DNA from: Gammaproteobacteria bacterium
GTDB lineage: Bacteria; Pseudomonadota; Gammaproteobacteria; Steroidobacterales; Steroidobacteraceae
Direction of reading: 5' to 3'
Length of the DNA: 64,000 bases
Assembly (NCBI GenBank): GCA_028293765.1
Contig: JAQGOG010000093.1
Span: 1 to 64,000, forward strand
Positions 28,351 through 36,469 of the stretch are shown here, piece by piece (within the stretch, counting starts at the first letter, position 1; each line of letters opens with the position of its first letter). Position numbers and translations under genes: made by a program. Below the pieces are notes generated by a model that was not told where the DNA came from, ran no database searches, and worked only from the letters and a program-made list of their open reading frames with translations.

Positions 28351-29036
28351 CGGCTCATCCCGATTTCTTCGAGGTAGGCGCGGGCGCCGCCGAATTCCGC
28401 CAGATAGGCGAGCATGTTGTGGACGCCTTCCGCGGGACATTGGACGGCGTCGATGATCGCTTCCGGCTTCGCATCCGCGTAGCGTTGCAGATAGGCCTCG
28501 CGGAGGTTCTCGGTGCTCGCCGCGTAGTCGAAGGCGATTGCCTCCGGCACGACGTCGGCCAAGGCCAGCATGAGGGCGGCGATCAGACCCGTGCGATCCT
28601 TGCCCGCGACGCAGTGAAATAACAGAGGTCCGGGCGAGGCGGCCACGATGACCTGCAGGACCTCTTTGAGCTCGGAACGGACCACCTCGAGCATGGCTCG
28701 GTTCCAAAGCTCTTTCGCGGTGCTGTCCGCACGTCGCACCCGCCACTCCTCGGGAGTGCGGGCCAGCAGTGAGATCTGCTCGTACCGGATGTGCTTCAGA
28801 ACGCGTGTGACGGGAGTCGGGCTCGCTTCGACCTCTTCGGGCCAGCGCAGGTCCACGACCGTTTCGATTCCGGAGGTCGCGAAGGCCTGCACGCCGGCGA
28901 GGGTGAGCTGCGCCAGGTCATCGGAGCGTAGCAGGGAACGCCAACGTGTCGTCGCGCCGTCCGTCGTCGGATAGCCGCCCAGGTCGCGCGCATTCAGCAG
29001 GGATGGAAAATCCAGCAGTCGTTTTTGATCGTACAT
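28311..29036 (-). CDS. Tyrosine/serine protein phosphatase (Y_phosphatase3 family)
   Basis: This 241-residue phosphatase begins LNARDLGGYPTTDG, the usual N-terminal block of the family, and carries the catalytic P-loop HCVAGKDRTG with the nucleophilic Cys and Arg (CX5R) near residue 135. Related proteins dephosphorylate phosphotyrosine or phosphoinositides. There is no signal peptide. It is followed on the same strand by a very strong inverted repeat and preceded by a divergent spacer with the peroxiredoxin-like gene 41 bases upstream. Confidence 0.88.
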   Translation of the reverse strand: MYDQKRLLDFPSLLNARDLGGYPTTDGATTRWRSLLRSDDLAQLTLAGVQAFATSGIETVVDLRWPEEVEASPTPVTRVLKHIRYEQISLLARTPEEWRVRRADSTAKELWNRAMLEVVRSELKEVLQVIVAASPGPLLFHCVAGKDRTGLIAALMLALADVVPEAIAFDYAASTENLREAYLQRYADAKPEAIIDAVQCPAEGVHNMLAYLAEFGGARAYLEEIGMSREEIERLRARLRE

Positions 29037-29077
29037 CCCGCCGCAGTTTACGCGAATTGCGGCGCTTCATCTGACTC

Positions 29078-29704
29078 TCAGCCCGTGCGCGCGTGCAGGG
29101 TCGGACTGCAGGCCCCGCCGGGATGCCAGTGTTTGTGGCGCCGCGCTGAATAGAGCTGGGGCTCCCGCTGCTCCCGGGCAGCGGTGGCCGAAGCGCTCCT
29201 GGCGCCGGTGTCCGCTGCCTGCTTGGTCCGCAGAGTATCGGCCCATCCCAGGAATTCCAGGGGCGAGGGCAGATCCGAAAGGCTGCTGTAGCTGAATGTC
29301 CGGCGCGTGCGCAGCTCGCTGTCGATGATCATCACGAAGCGCCGTCCCGGCACGGCAATCTCGGCCCGCAGGGCGTGCGACTGCAGATCGACAGCGCTCG
29401 AGCCTTGTCGTGAGAGGTCGTCCAGAAGCAGCCTACGCGTATCGCCGCTGACCTGAGAGATCCAGCTTCGCTCGACATCCTGCGTCGACGAGGCCAGCGC
29501 GAGCGGCCGGATGCGTCGCGCCGCAAACGCGCGCTGCACTACGACGAGCCAGCGATCGATTTCCAAATCGTAGCGGACGAAGTCGTCCGGGTGGGAGAAC
29601 AGGATCGTCCAGCCCTCGCGCAGCCACGTGCGCAGCGAGAGTGAGGTGGAAGCATGCCCGGAGCGGACGGGAGCGTTACGGGAAGCAAGCATCAGCGTAG
29701 CCAC
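29078..29704 (-). CDS. Peroxiredoxin-like protein lacking the peroxidatic cysteine
   Basis: This 208-residue protein follows the AhpC/Prx6 pattern: LREGWTILFSHPDDF at 28-42, then FAARRIRPLALASSTQDVERSW where peroxiredoxins have the KLxALSxDSxExHxxW segment, and RRFVMIIDSELRTRRTFSYS where they have the R-VFIIDP strand. The catalytic TPVCTTE is replaced by VRYDLEI, putting Asp46 at the Cys position, so thiol peroxidase chemistry is not expected. The GTG start at 29704 is chosen because AAGGAGG lies seven bases upstream. The C-terminal 40 residues are Arg/His-rich and unlike the family. A regulatory or scaffold role is possible. Confidence 0.65.
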   Translation of the reverse strand: MATLMLASRNAPVRSGHASTSLSLRTWLREGWTILFSHPDDFVRYDLEIDRWLVVVQRAFAARRIRPLALASSTQDVERSWISQVSGDTRRLLLDDLSRQGSSAVDLQSHALRAEIAVPGRRFVMIIDSELRTRRTFSYSSLSDLPSPLEFLGWADTLRTKQAADTGARSASATAAREQREPQLYSARRHKHWHPGGACSPTLHARTG

Positions 29705-30038
29705 TTTGAATCCTCCTTGACGGTGTCCGCACCCGCGGGCCATCCGTCGTGTGCTCAAAGCTTGCGGCCGCGAAGGTAGAAAAGTCAGTCGAACGGCGGT
29801 TATGACTCGATAACAATGCTGCCTCAGAATCGCGCTCGCGCCAGTGGGAACCCACGAGCGAGCGCAGTGTCCATTGAATTGAAGCTGTGGTCGCTTGTTC
29901 CGCAGCCGGCCGCCTCACTGCAGCGTGCCTCTTTTGGAGTGCATACAGATAGGTCTAAAGGTGATTGGATCGGCAGCGTGTGTTAGGGCGTAATACTCAC
30001 TTCCGCCATCGTGCGTCAAGCTCAAGGAGCGCGCGAGC

Positions 30039-30848
30039 ATGACCTCATTCGTCGATCCGCCACGCCTGCCGACCATAGACCTCTCGCTGTTTGACCTCGG
30101 CGATCCCTGGCGTGACCACGTCGCGGCCCAAGTTGACTGGGCGAGCGGCACATTCGGGTTGTTTCACATCGTGGGGCACGGCGTTGACGCCGGACTCATC
30201 GACACGCTGCTGGAGCTCAGCCGCAAATTCGTCGTGCAGGAGGAGTCGGCCAAGAGTCGCGCTCACCCGGATGGATTGCTGGCGGATCTGCCTGGATTTC
30301 GCGACGCCGTGCATGAGTACACGACGGCGATGACCGGGCTCGGACACAAACTCATGACTGCGATGGCGCGCGGACTGCGCCTGCACGACAGTTATTTCGT
30401 CGATCGCTTCACCGGTAAACCCGCAACGCTGCTGCGGATTCTCGATTATCCGATTGCGCTTCCTCCCGCCGTCAGTCAACGGGACAAAGGAGAGTCCGCG
30501 GACCGCGGCCTTCTCACTATCGTGAAGCAGGGCGACGAGGGTGGTCAGCAGGTGAGATTCGGTGGCCGGTGGCTCGAGGTGCCTGCGGTGGCCGGTGCCC
30601 TCCTGTGCTATGTCGGGCCCGTGCTGGAGCGGTTGACGAGCGGGCGCTACGTCTCGCCGGTGCATCGGCTGAGCAACAACCGCGGCAGCGAACGATTGTC
30701 CATGTCGTTCTACTTCGAGCCGGATGTGCACGCGCAGCTCCAGCCCATCGCTGAATTTGCGCGGGCACCGGTTCGAGCCGAGCCCGTCCAGTGGCGGGGC
30801 GGGCGAGGATCGGGCGCGTCGCTTTCGAGAATCAGCGCGTCCCGATAA
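30039..30848 (+). CDS. Isopenicillin N synthase-like Fe(II)/2OG oxygenase with altered metal site
   Basis: This 269-residue protein has the DIOX_N start (LPTIDLSLFDL) and FGLFHIVGHGVD, then a 2OG-FeII domain. The distal His209 (SPVHRL) and the 2OG-binding Arg219-X-Ser221 are kept. The first iron motif, normally HTDYGLLT, reads SADRGLLT at 153-160, so Ser153 stands in for the first histidine. The length is short for the family (about 300-340). Ordinary iron binding is doubtful. It is next to a convergent EamA transporter. Either a changed chemistry or loss of function fits. Confidence 0.75.
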   Translation: MTSFVDPPRLPTIDLSLFDLGDPWRDHVAAQVDWASGTFGLFHIVGHGVDAGLIDTLLELSRKFVVQEESAKSRAHPDGLLADLPGFRDAVHEYTTAMTGLGHKLMTAMARGLRLHDSYFVDRFTGKPATLLRILDYPIALPPAVSQRDKGESADRGLLTIVKQGDEGGQQVRFGGRWLEVPAVAGALLCYVGPVLERLTSGRYVSPVHRLSNNRGSERLSMSFYFEPDVHAQLQPIAEFARAPVRAEPVQWRGGRGSGASLSRISASR

Positions 30849-30885
30849 GTGTGGGACGCGCGAGCCGTGAGCGCGGTCCCCTGCC

Positions 30886-31812
30886 TTAGGGTTTCGCCGC
30901 GCGCTGCTGACTCAACGCCACGCCGCCCAGGATCAGGGTCCCCGATGCGGCCATGGATGGAGTCAGAGGCTCGCCCAGAAGGAGCCAGGCCCAGATCACT
31001 CCGAACAGCGGTATGAGGTACGTGACAGTAGCAGCGCGAGGTGCACCGATGCGGTAGATGAGCCGGTAGTAAAGGACATAGGCAGTACCGGTGCACAGCA
31101 CTCCCAGCAACACCGCACACAGCCAGGACATCGCCGGAAGCGGATGCCTCGGCCACGTATAGATCGCAACAGGTGAGAGCAACAGGCTCGCGGCGAGGAG
31201 CGTGGCCGCCGCCACTGCGCTCGCCGGAATTCCCTTCAGATAGCGGCGAATCACGTTGGCGCCGATGCCGTAAAGCAGCGCGGCCGAGGTACCCGCGAGG
31301 ACCGCTGGCCCAGTGCTGGCGCCCCCGGTTTTGCCGCTGGCGAGAACCGCGACGCCAACAAAACCCCCGAGCAGTCCGACCGCACGACGTGGGCCGATCT
31401 TCTCGCCGTAGAAAATGAACGCCACCAGCGCGGCAAACATCACCGCCATGGAATTGGTGATCGCGCCGATGCCCGCCGGAGCTCGTTCCGCACCCCACGC
31501 GAAAAGAACGAAGGGAATCGCCGAGTTGATCGCCGAGATCCAGGCTAGTTGCAACCAGAGCGTAGCCGTAAACTGCGCACGCGCCTTCCACAGAAACGGC
31601 AACAGGACGAGTGCGCCCAACGTGAGTCGAACTTCCACGAGTGCGATCGGACCGAAGTCCGCAGCCGCGACTCGCATGAAGAAGAACGACCCGCCCCAGA
31701 TCGCGCCGAGTATTGTCAACTCGATGGGCGTCAGCCACCTGGCTGTCTTGGCGGCGGCGGGTACCTGCGCGGTCGTCGCAGCGCTCGCCGTGGTGCATTC
31801 AGACGAAGACAT
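30886..31812 (-). CDS. EamA/DMT family membrane transporter
   Basis: This 308-residue protein has about ten hydrophobic segments in two EamA repeats; the first begins ILGAIWGGSFFFMRVAA and the second includes LLGVLCTGTAYVLYYRLIYR and PLFGVIWAWLLLGE. Drug/metabolite transporters of this type export amino acids, nucleosides or toxic metabolites. The start at 31812 is chosen for its MSSSEC N-terminus with GGGAG upstream. No substrate can be assigned from sequence. It is convergent with the oxygenase gene. Confidence 0.9.
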   Translation of the reverse strand: MSSSECTTASAATTAQVPAAAKTARWLTPIELTILGAIWGGSFFFMRVAAADFGPIALVEVRLTLGALVLLPFLWKARAQFTATLWLQLAWISAINSAIPFVLFAWGAERAPAGIGAITNSMAVMFAALVAFIFYGEKIGPRRAVGLLGGFVGVAVLASGKTGGASTGPAVLAGTSAALLYGIGANVIRRYLKGIPASAVAAATLLAASLLLSPVAIYTWPRHPLPAMSWLCAVLLGVLCTGTAYVLYYRLIYRIGAPRAATVTYLIPLFGVIWAWLLLGEPLTPSMAASGTLILGGVALSQQRAAKP

Positions 31813-32026
31813 TAGAACGAATCTCCCGGGCGTCGGTGCGTAAAAGTCATTGTCCCTGCTTGACCGCAATTGGCAAGGGCATGCTCGCGCTTCTCACGCC
31901 ACTGCGACTTTGGTGCCGGATCCATGATAGTTGGCGCGTGCGCGATCGCGCGACCTTAAAACTTGCTCGGCAGCGTATCGGCGCGAGCAGGTACTTTGAC
32001 GACAATTCAGCCATAATGCCGCCCCT

Positions 32027-32785
32027 ATGCTGAGCTCGACCGAACGTTTCTCGAGCCGGGTCGAGAACTACATTAAGTATCGCCCCAGCTATCCACCAGC
32101 CGTGCTGGAACTGTTGCGCGTGAAATGCGTGCTTGCTGCAACGTCGAGCGTCGCCGACGTAGGATCGGGTACTGGAATCCTGACCGAGCTGCTGCTCGAG
32201 ACGGGTGCCGCGGTCTTCGCGGTCGAGCCGAATCGGGAGATGCGCGAAGCCGCCGAACGGCTTCTGAACGACTACGGCCGCTTTCGGAGCGTTCACGGCA
32301 CGGCAGAAGAAACCACGCTGCCGACCGCGAGTGTTGATCTCATCACCGCGAGCCAGGCATTTCACTGGTTCGATGTTCAGAAAGCGCGCCGCGAGCTGGC
32401 GCGCATCCTGAAGCCAGGCGGGCGGGTTGTCCTCATCTGGAATGAGCGGCCTCTCGAGGCGATGCCATTCCTGGACGACTACGAGGCGCTGCTGCGGCGA
32501 CATGCCGCCGAGTATGACCAGGTGACGAGCCGCCGCGTCGACGAGCCCAAGATCCGGGAGTTTTTCGGCCGCTCGCCCGAGGTCGCGATCTTTCCAAATC
32601 GGCAGACCTTCGACTTCGCGGGGCTCGAGGGGCGGCTCATGTCCTCCTCTTATGCACCGGAACCGGGCCACCCCGAATACGAGCCGATGATCGCGGGGCT
32701 GCGCGACCTGTTCGAGCGCTATCACCGTGCCGGCAAGGTCGTTTTCCCGTACCGGACGCTGGTGTATTTCGGTCGGCTCGACTGA
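32027..32785 (+). CDS. Class I SAM-dependent methyltransferase
   Basis: This 252-residue methyltransferase has motif I VADVGSGTGILTELLLE near residues 43-59, the acidic loop AVEPNREM, and the SVDLITASQAFHWF motif typical of Methyltransf_11 proteins with a QAFHW signature. ARILKPGGRVVLIWNE follows. Proteins of this group methylate small molecules; the acceptor is not predictable. It is a single-gene unit, with the next gene starting about 55 bases later on the same strand. Confidence 0.9.
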   Translation: MLSSTERFSSRVENYIKYRPSYPPAVLELLRVKCVLAATSSVADVGSGTGILTELLLETGAAVFAVEPNREMREAAERLLNDYGRFRSVHGTAEETTLPTASVDLITASQAFHWFDVQKARRELARILKPGGRVVLIWNERPLEAMPFLDDYEALLRRHAAEYDQVTSRRVDEPKIREFFGRSPEVAIFPNRQTFDFAGLEGRLMSSSYAPEPGHPEYEPMIAGLRDLFERYHRAGKVVFPYRTLVYFGRLD

Positions 32786-32840
32786 ATCCGCGCGCCGGCG
32801 GCTGTTTCAGGACCCAGAAGTGCCGGACGGCCAAGCTAGC

Positions 32841-33851
32841 ATGAGGCAGGCCAGGTCCAATGGAGCTGCAAGAGCGGTGAACATTCCCTCCGGGCGGTCC
32901 TTCGTGGCTTTTGCTTCCGGCGCGCTGCTCAGCGTCGCGGGAGCTACGCGGACGCCGGCGGCTCCTTTACCGGCTGCCGTCGACAGTGCAATAACCACCG
33001 ACCTGCCTCGGGACGCGGCGCACCCGGCCGCGATGTACCAACTCGCGATTCCGAGCCATGACGCCGCACTCTTCGGTGTGTTCTATCGTGCTGCGGGCAG
33101 CGATCCTCATCCGACGGTGTTGTTGCTGCACGCTCTGCCGGGTTTCGAGCAGAACGCAGATGTGGCGCAAACGCTGCGTCGCGCCGGTTGGAACGTGTTG
33201 ATCTTCCATTACCGGGGCGCCTGGGGCAGCGGCGGCGCTTTTTCGTTCAGCAACTGCATCGACGATGTGCACGCGGCGCTCGACTATCTGCGTGCGCCTG
33301 AGAATGTCGCCCGACTCGGCATCGACCCGCGGCGGCTCGCGCTGATCGGTCACGGCATGGGCGGGTTTCTGGCCGGGATCGGCACGATGCGTGATGAGGC
33401 TGTTTTGGGCGCGGCGCTGATCTCCGCATGGAATCCCGGTGTGTTGGCGACGAACCCCAGCCCGAAGCTGGAGAAGGCGCATCTGGACGAATTCCGCTCG
33501 GACGTGGGGCCGCTAGTCGGCACGACTCCGGAGAGTTTGCTGGAGGAAGCCAAGAAGAATGCGACGGCGTGGGACTTGGTGGGGCACGCCGCACTGTGGA
33601 ACTCGCGTCCGGTGCTCGTCGTGGAATCGGACGATTTTTTTCACGCCGACGATGTCGCGATTGCAGCGGCGGTGCGAAAAATCCCGTCCGCACAGCTGAC
33701 CGAAATGCACTTGCCCACGGATCACGCGTACTCCGATCACCGCATCGCGCTGGCGGCCGCGCTGTTGGGCTGGCTCAAGCAGTTGGAGCCGCCGAGGCTC
33801 CCCAGGCACTCGGAGCGGGTGCGCGGGTCGGGGATTACCGATTCGCGCTAG
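32841..33851 (+). CDS. Alpha/beta hydrolase fold protein with Gly in place of nucleophile Ser
   Basis: This protein of about 336 residues shows the alpha/beta hydrolase core: LLLHALPGFEQNAD near 94-107, VLIFHYRGAWGSGG near 119-132 and the elbow LIGHGMGGFLAG at 168-179. The elbow normally reads GHSMGG, but residue 172 is Gly (codon GGC), so the serine nucleophile is missing. The acid and His parts (VESDDFF, DHAYSDH) remain. A hydrophobic segment at about 20-40 suggests export. The start is uncertain: ATG 32841 or GTG 32878, with no good ribosome site for either. Confidence 0.8.
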   Translation: MRQARSNGAARAVNIPSGRSFVAFASGALLSVAGATRTPAAPLPAAVDSAITTDLPRDAAHPAAMYQLAIPSHDAALFGVFYRAAGSDPHPTVLLLHALPGFEQNADVAQTLRRAGWNVLIFHYRGAWGSGGAFSFSNCIDDVHAALDYLRAPENVARLGIDPRRLALIGHGMGGFLAGIGTMRDEAVLGAALISAWNPGVLATNPSPKLEKAHLDEFRSDVGPLVGTTPESLLEEAKKNATAWDLVGHAALWNSRPVLVVESDDFFHADDVAIAAAVRKIPSAQLTEMHLPTDHAYSDHRIALAAALLGWLKQLEPPRLPRHSERVRGSGITDSR

Positions 33852-33869
33852 CGCCGCCGCAAGCGCGTA

Positions 33870-34535
33870 TCAGGCGTGCAGCAGTGTAGCCAGCTCGTGA
33901 AAGTGATCGAGAGTGGCGATGCTCGAGATACCGTCAATCGGACCGCGGTGGTAGCCGTAAGTCATCAGGATGAATGGCACGCCGGCAGCCTGGGCGGTGG
34001 CACCATCGACTTCACTGTCACCGACCATGATGGTCGCGGCGGTGGGGGTGTCGAAGCCAGTCAGCACTGCCAGCAGCGCGCGTGGATCGGGTTTGCGAAA
34101 GGGTAGGGAGTCACCCGCGATCACCCGGACGAAGTATTGCTCGATCTCGAGCCGCTCCAGAATCATTCCCGTCAGGCGCGCGGGCTTGTTGGTACACAGC
34201 GCGAGCATCAGGCCATGGGTGCGAAGCCGCTCGAGTGTCGCGTGCACGTCCGGAAAGGTCCGCGTGAAGGTAGTTGGCTCGGCCTCATAGTGCTTCAGGA
34301 ACAGCACCAACGCCTCGGCCGGATCGGCAGTGACGCACTGGCGCGCGGCCAGGGCCCGGGCGATGAGCGCGGATGCGCCGTCGCCAACCATGGATCTGAT
34401 CTCGGGCAAAGACAGGGGCGCACATCCCAGCCCGTCCAACATGAGGTTCACGGCACGATGCATGTCGGGGGCGCTGTCTATCAGCGTACCGTCGAGGTCG
34501 AAGACCACCAGTGCGGGTTGCATGAGATCGTTCAC
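33870..34535 (-). CDS. gph: Phosphoglycolate phosphatase
   Basis: This 221-residue HAD hydrolase has motif I FDLDGTLIDSAPDM at residues 12-25, motif II LCTNKP, the Lys region FRKPDPRALL and motif III IMVGDSEVDGATA. The cap insertion after motif I and the overall length match Gph, which removes phosphate from 2-phosphoglycolate. Its start overlaps the stop of the upstream OYE-family gene by four bases (ATGA), so the two are translationally coupled. Confidence 0.88.
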   Translation of the reverse strand: MNDLMQPALVVFDLDGTLIDSAPDMHRAVNLMLDGLGCAPLSLPEIRSMVGDGASALIARALAARQCVTADPAEALVLFLKHYEAEPTTFTRTFPDVHATLERLRTHGLMLALCTNKPARLTGMILERLEIEQYFVRVIAGDSLPFRKPDPRALLAVLTGFDTPTAATIMVGDSEVDGATAQAAGVPFILMTYGYHRGPIDGISSIATLDHFHELATLLHA

Positions 34536-35623
34536 GCGCGCTGCGGCTCACGCTCGGGTTTCAGGCACGGATAGTCGGTGTAACCTTCAGCTCCGGGCGT
34601 ATACAACGTGCTGGTATCGAGGGCATTCAGCTCCGTGCCGCTCGAGAAGCGCTCCACGAGATCGGGATTCGAAACGAAGGGCTTGCCGAACACCACCGCG
34701 TCCGCGCTGCCGTTTTCCAGCGCCAGGCGGGCGGTCTCGAAGTCATAGGCACCGTTCACGAACAGCGCGCCCTTGAAGTGCTGCCGCGCACTCCGCGCCA
34801 GCGCCTGTTCGGCGGGCGCCCGGTGATCGACGTGCCGGAGTTCCAGAAAGCTGACCTTGCGGCGATTCAGTTCCGTGGCGACGTATTTCACAAGCTCTTC
34901 CGGATTGGAGTCTTCGATATCGTTGATGCCAACGAGCGGCGAGATGCGTACCGAGACGCGGCCCGGCCCGAAGGCTTCACTGGCCGCATCGACGGCCTCG
35001 AGCAGCAGTCGGGCGCGATTGGGGAGCGGGCCGCCGTACTCGTCGGTTCGATCGTTCACGCTGTCACGCAGAAACTGGTCGAGCAGGTAGCCGTGGGCGC
35101 CATGAATCTGCGCACCGTCGAAGCCCGCTTCCTTGGCGCGCTTCGCGGCCGCCCGAAATTGTTCGATGATTCCCGGCAGCTCTTCGATTTGCAGACGTCG
35201 CGGCACCTCATAAGGCTTCGGACCTTCGGGAGTGCGGATAGTGCCGCCGCGGATCGCGCGGTCGGTGCTGGAAACCGGTTGCACGCCGTCGTTCAGGGCG
35301 GAGTGAGCGGCCCGGCCGCCGTGCCACAACTGCACAATTATGCGCCCACCGCGCGCGTGGACGGCATCGGTCACTTTCCGCCAGCCCGCCACGCAGGCCG
35401 CATCGAACAGCCCGCCTTCGCCGGTAAACGCGCACTGATCCCGTGCAATCATCGTCGCTTCGGTGATCAGCAGGCCTGCGGAGGCACGTTGCGAGTAGTA
35501 CTCGGCCATCAGGTCGTTCGGTATGTGCGTGCGTCCAGCACGTGCACGGGTCAGAGCAGCCATCACGATTCGATTATCGAGCTGCAGATCGCCGGCGCGC
35601 AGCGGACGGAAGAGGGTCATCAC
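34532..35623 (-). CDS. Old yellow enzyme family alkene reductase (NemA-like)
   Basis: This 363-residue FMN enzyme reduces activated C=C bonds, nitro compounds or quinones with NADPH. Family features are LFRPLRAGDLQLDNRIVMA, LTRARA, QLWHGGRAAH, the HGAHGYLLDQFLRDSVND block with the substrate-binding His pair, RTDEYGGPLPNRARLLLEA, and the phosphate site FVNGAYDFE and AVVFGKPFVSNPDL. The frame opens GTG-ATG; AGGAG sits ten bases before the GTG. It lies first in a two-gene unit with gph. Confidence 0.9.
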   Translation of the reverse strand: MMTLFRPLRAGDLQLDNRIVMAALTRARAGRTHIPNDLMAEYYSQRASAGLLITEATMIARDQCAFTGEGGLFDAACVAGWRKVTDAVHARGGRIIVQLWHGGRAAHSALNDGVQPVSSTDRAIRGGTIRTPEGPKPYEVPRRLQIEELPGIIEQFRAAAKRAKEAGFDGAQIHGAHGYLLDQFLRDSVNDRTDEYGGPLPNRARLLLEAVDAASEAFGPGRVSVRISPLVGINDIEDSNPEELVKYVATELNRRKVSFLELRHVDHRAPAEQALARSARQHFKGALFVNGAYDFETARLALENGSADAVVFGKPFVSNPDLVERFSSGTELNALDTSTLYTPGAEGYTDYPCLKPEREPQRA

Positions 35624-35820
35624 GGAAACGATTCTCCTGGAAACCGGGGACGAGGGAAGGAGAGAAAGGATGGGGTCATGCGCGCGCTATTCAACCTTGG
35701 CGCCGGCTCGGCGGGGCGCCGACCCGATTCTATGGCGATACAGCCACGTTTGGGCAGGTTTCACTTGCAGTGCCCCGATTTCCGCCATCGCGCGCCGGTG
35801 TTGGCGCAAAATGTTGCGAC

Positions 35821-36261
35821 ATGAGATTTGCCGACTTCAAGCCAGGAATGGTCATCAGCGCCGGACGGCGCGCGGTCACCGAAGAGGAAATCATTGAATA
35901 CGCGCGGCGGTACGACCCACAGTGGTTTCACACCGACCCGGAACGGGCTGCCGCGAGCCGCTGGCAGGGCCTCATCGCCAGCGGTTGGCTGACCTGCTCG
36001 ATTGCCATGCAACTCCTCGTGACTCACGTGCTGACGGATTCCGAATCCATCGGCTCGCCGGGGCTCGAGCAGGTCAAGTGGCCGAATCCGCTGCGGCCGG
36101 GTGAAACAGTAGAGCTGACCGTGGAGGTGCTCCAGACGCGTGTCTCGAGCTCCGGAAACGTCGGGATCGTGCGCTGGCGTTGGCTGCTGACGACGCAGGC
36201 GGGTGTGCAGGTGCTGGACATCATCGGTACCAGTCTCTTCGAGTTGCCCAAGAGCGTTTGA
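35821..36261 (+). CDS. MaoC-like hot-dog dehydratase
   Basis: This 146-residue protein matches MaoC/R-hydratase proteins: FADFKPGMVISAGRRAVTEEEI, FARRYDPQWFHTDPERA (hydratase-2 motif with Asp and His, residues about 30-42), RWQGLIASGWLTCSI, and KWPNPLRPGETVEL. Such proteins hydrate or dehydrate acyl-CoA thioesters. The ATG at 35821 fits the family start; a longer frame upstream does not. It is a single gene with no clear operon partner. Confidence 0.88.
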   Translation: MRFADFKPGMVISAGRRAVTEEEIIEYARRYDPQWFHTDPERAAASRWQGLIASGWLTCSIAMQLLVTHVLTDSESIGSPGLEQVKWPNPLRPGETVELTVEVLQTRVSSSGNVGIVRWRWLLTTQAGVQVLDIIGTSLFELPKSV

Positions 36262-36303
36262 GTCGCCGATCGAGCTCGAGCCGGTGGGCATGCCTTGCAC
36301 CGT

Positions 36304-36325
36304 TATTATTATCGTGGCAATAATA
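36304..36325. promoter_or_regulatory. AT-rich dyad upstream of the TmpA-like gene
   Basis: TATTATT (36304-36310) and AATAATA (36319-36325) form a 7-bp dyad with an 8-base spacer in an otherwise GC-rich region, 145 bases before the oxygenase start. It looks like an operator, but no regulator gene is adjacent. Confidence 0.4.
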
Positions 36326-36469
36326 CACTAACGGTTGGTTGCGCGAAAAACCTCGAGCGAGCTCCATGATGACGCCGACGCGTCTGCTGGCGTGTTCCGC
36401 ACGTCTGGTTGCAACGGCGGCGCGATTCCGCTGTATGGCGCTGTCGGCCGACCGCGAGGTAACTCCACC

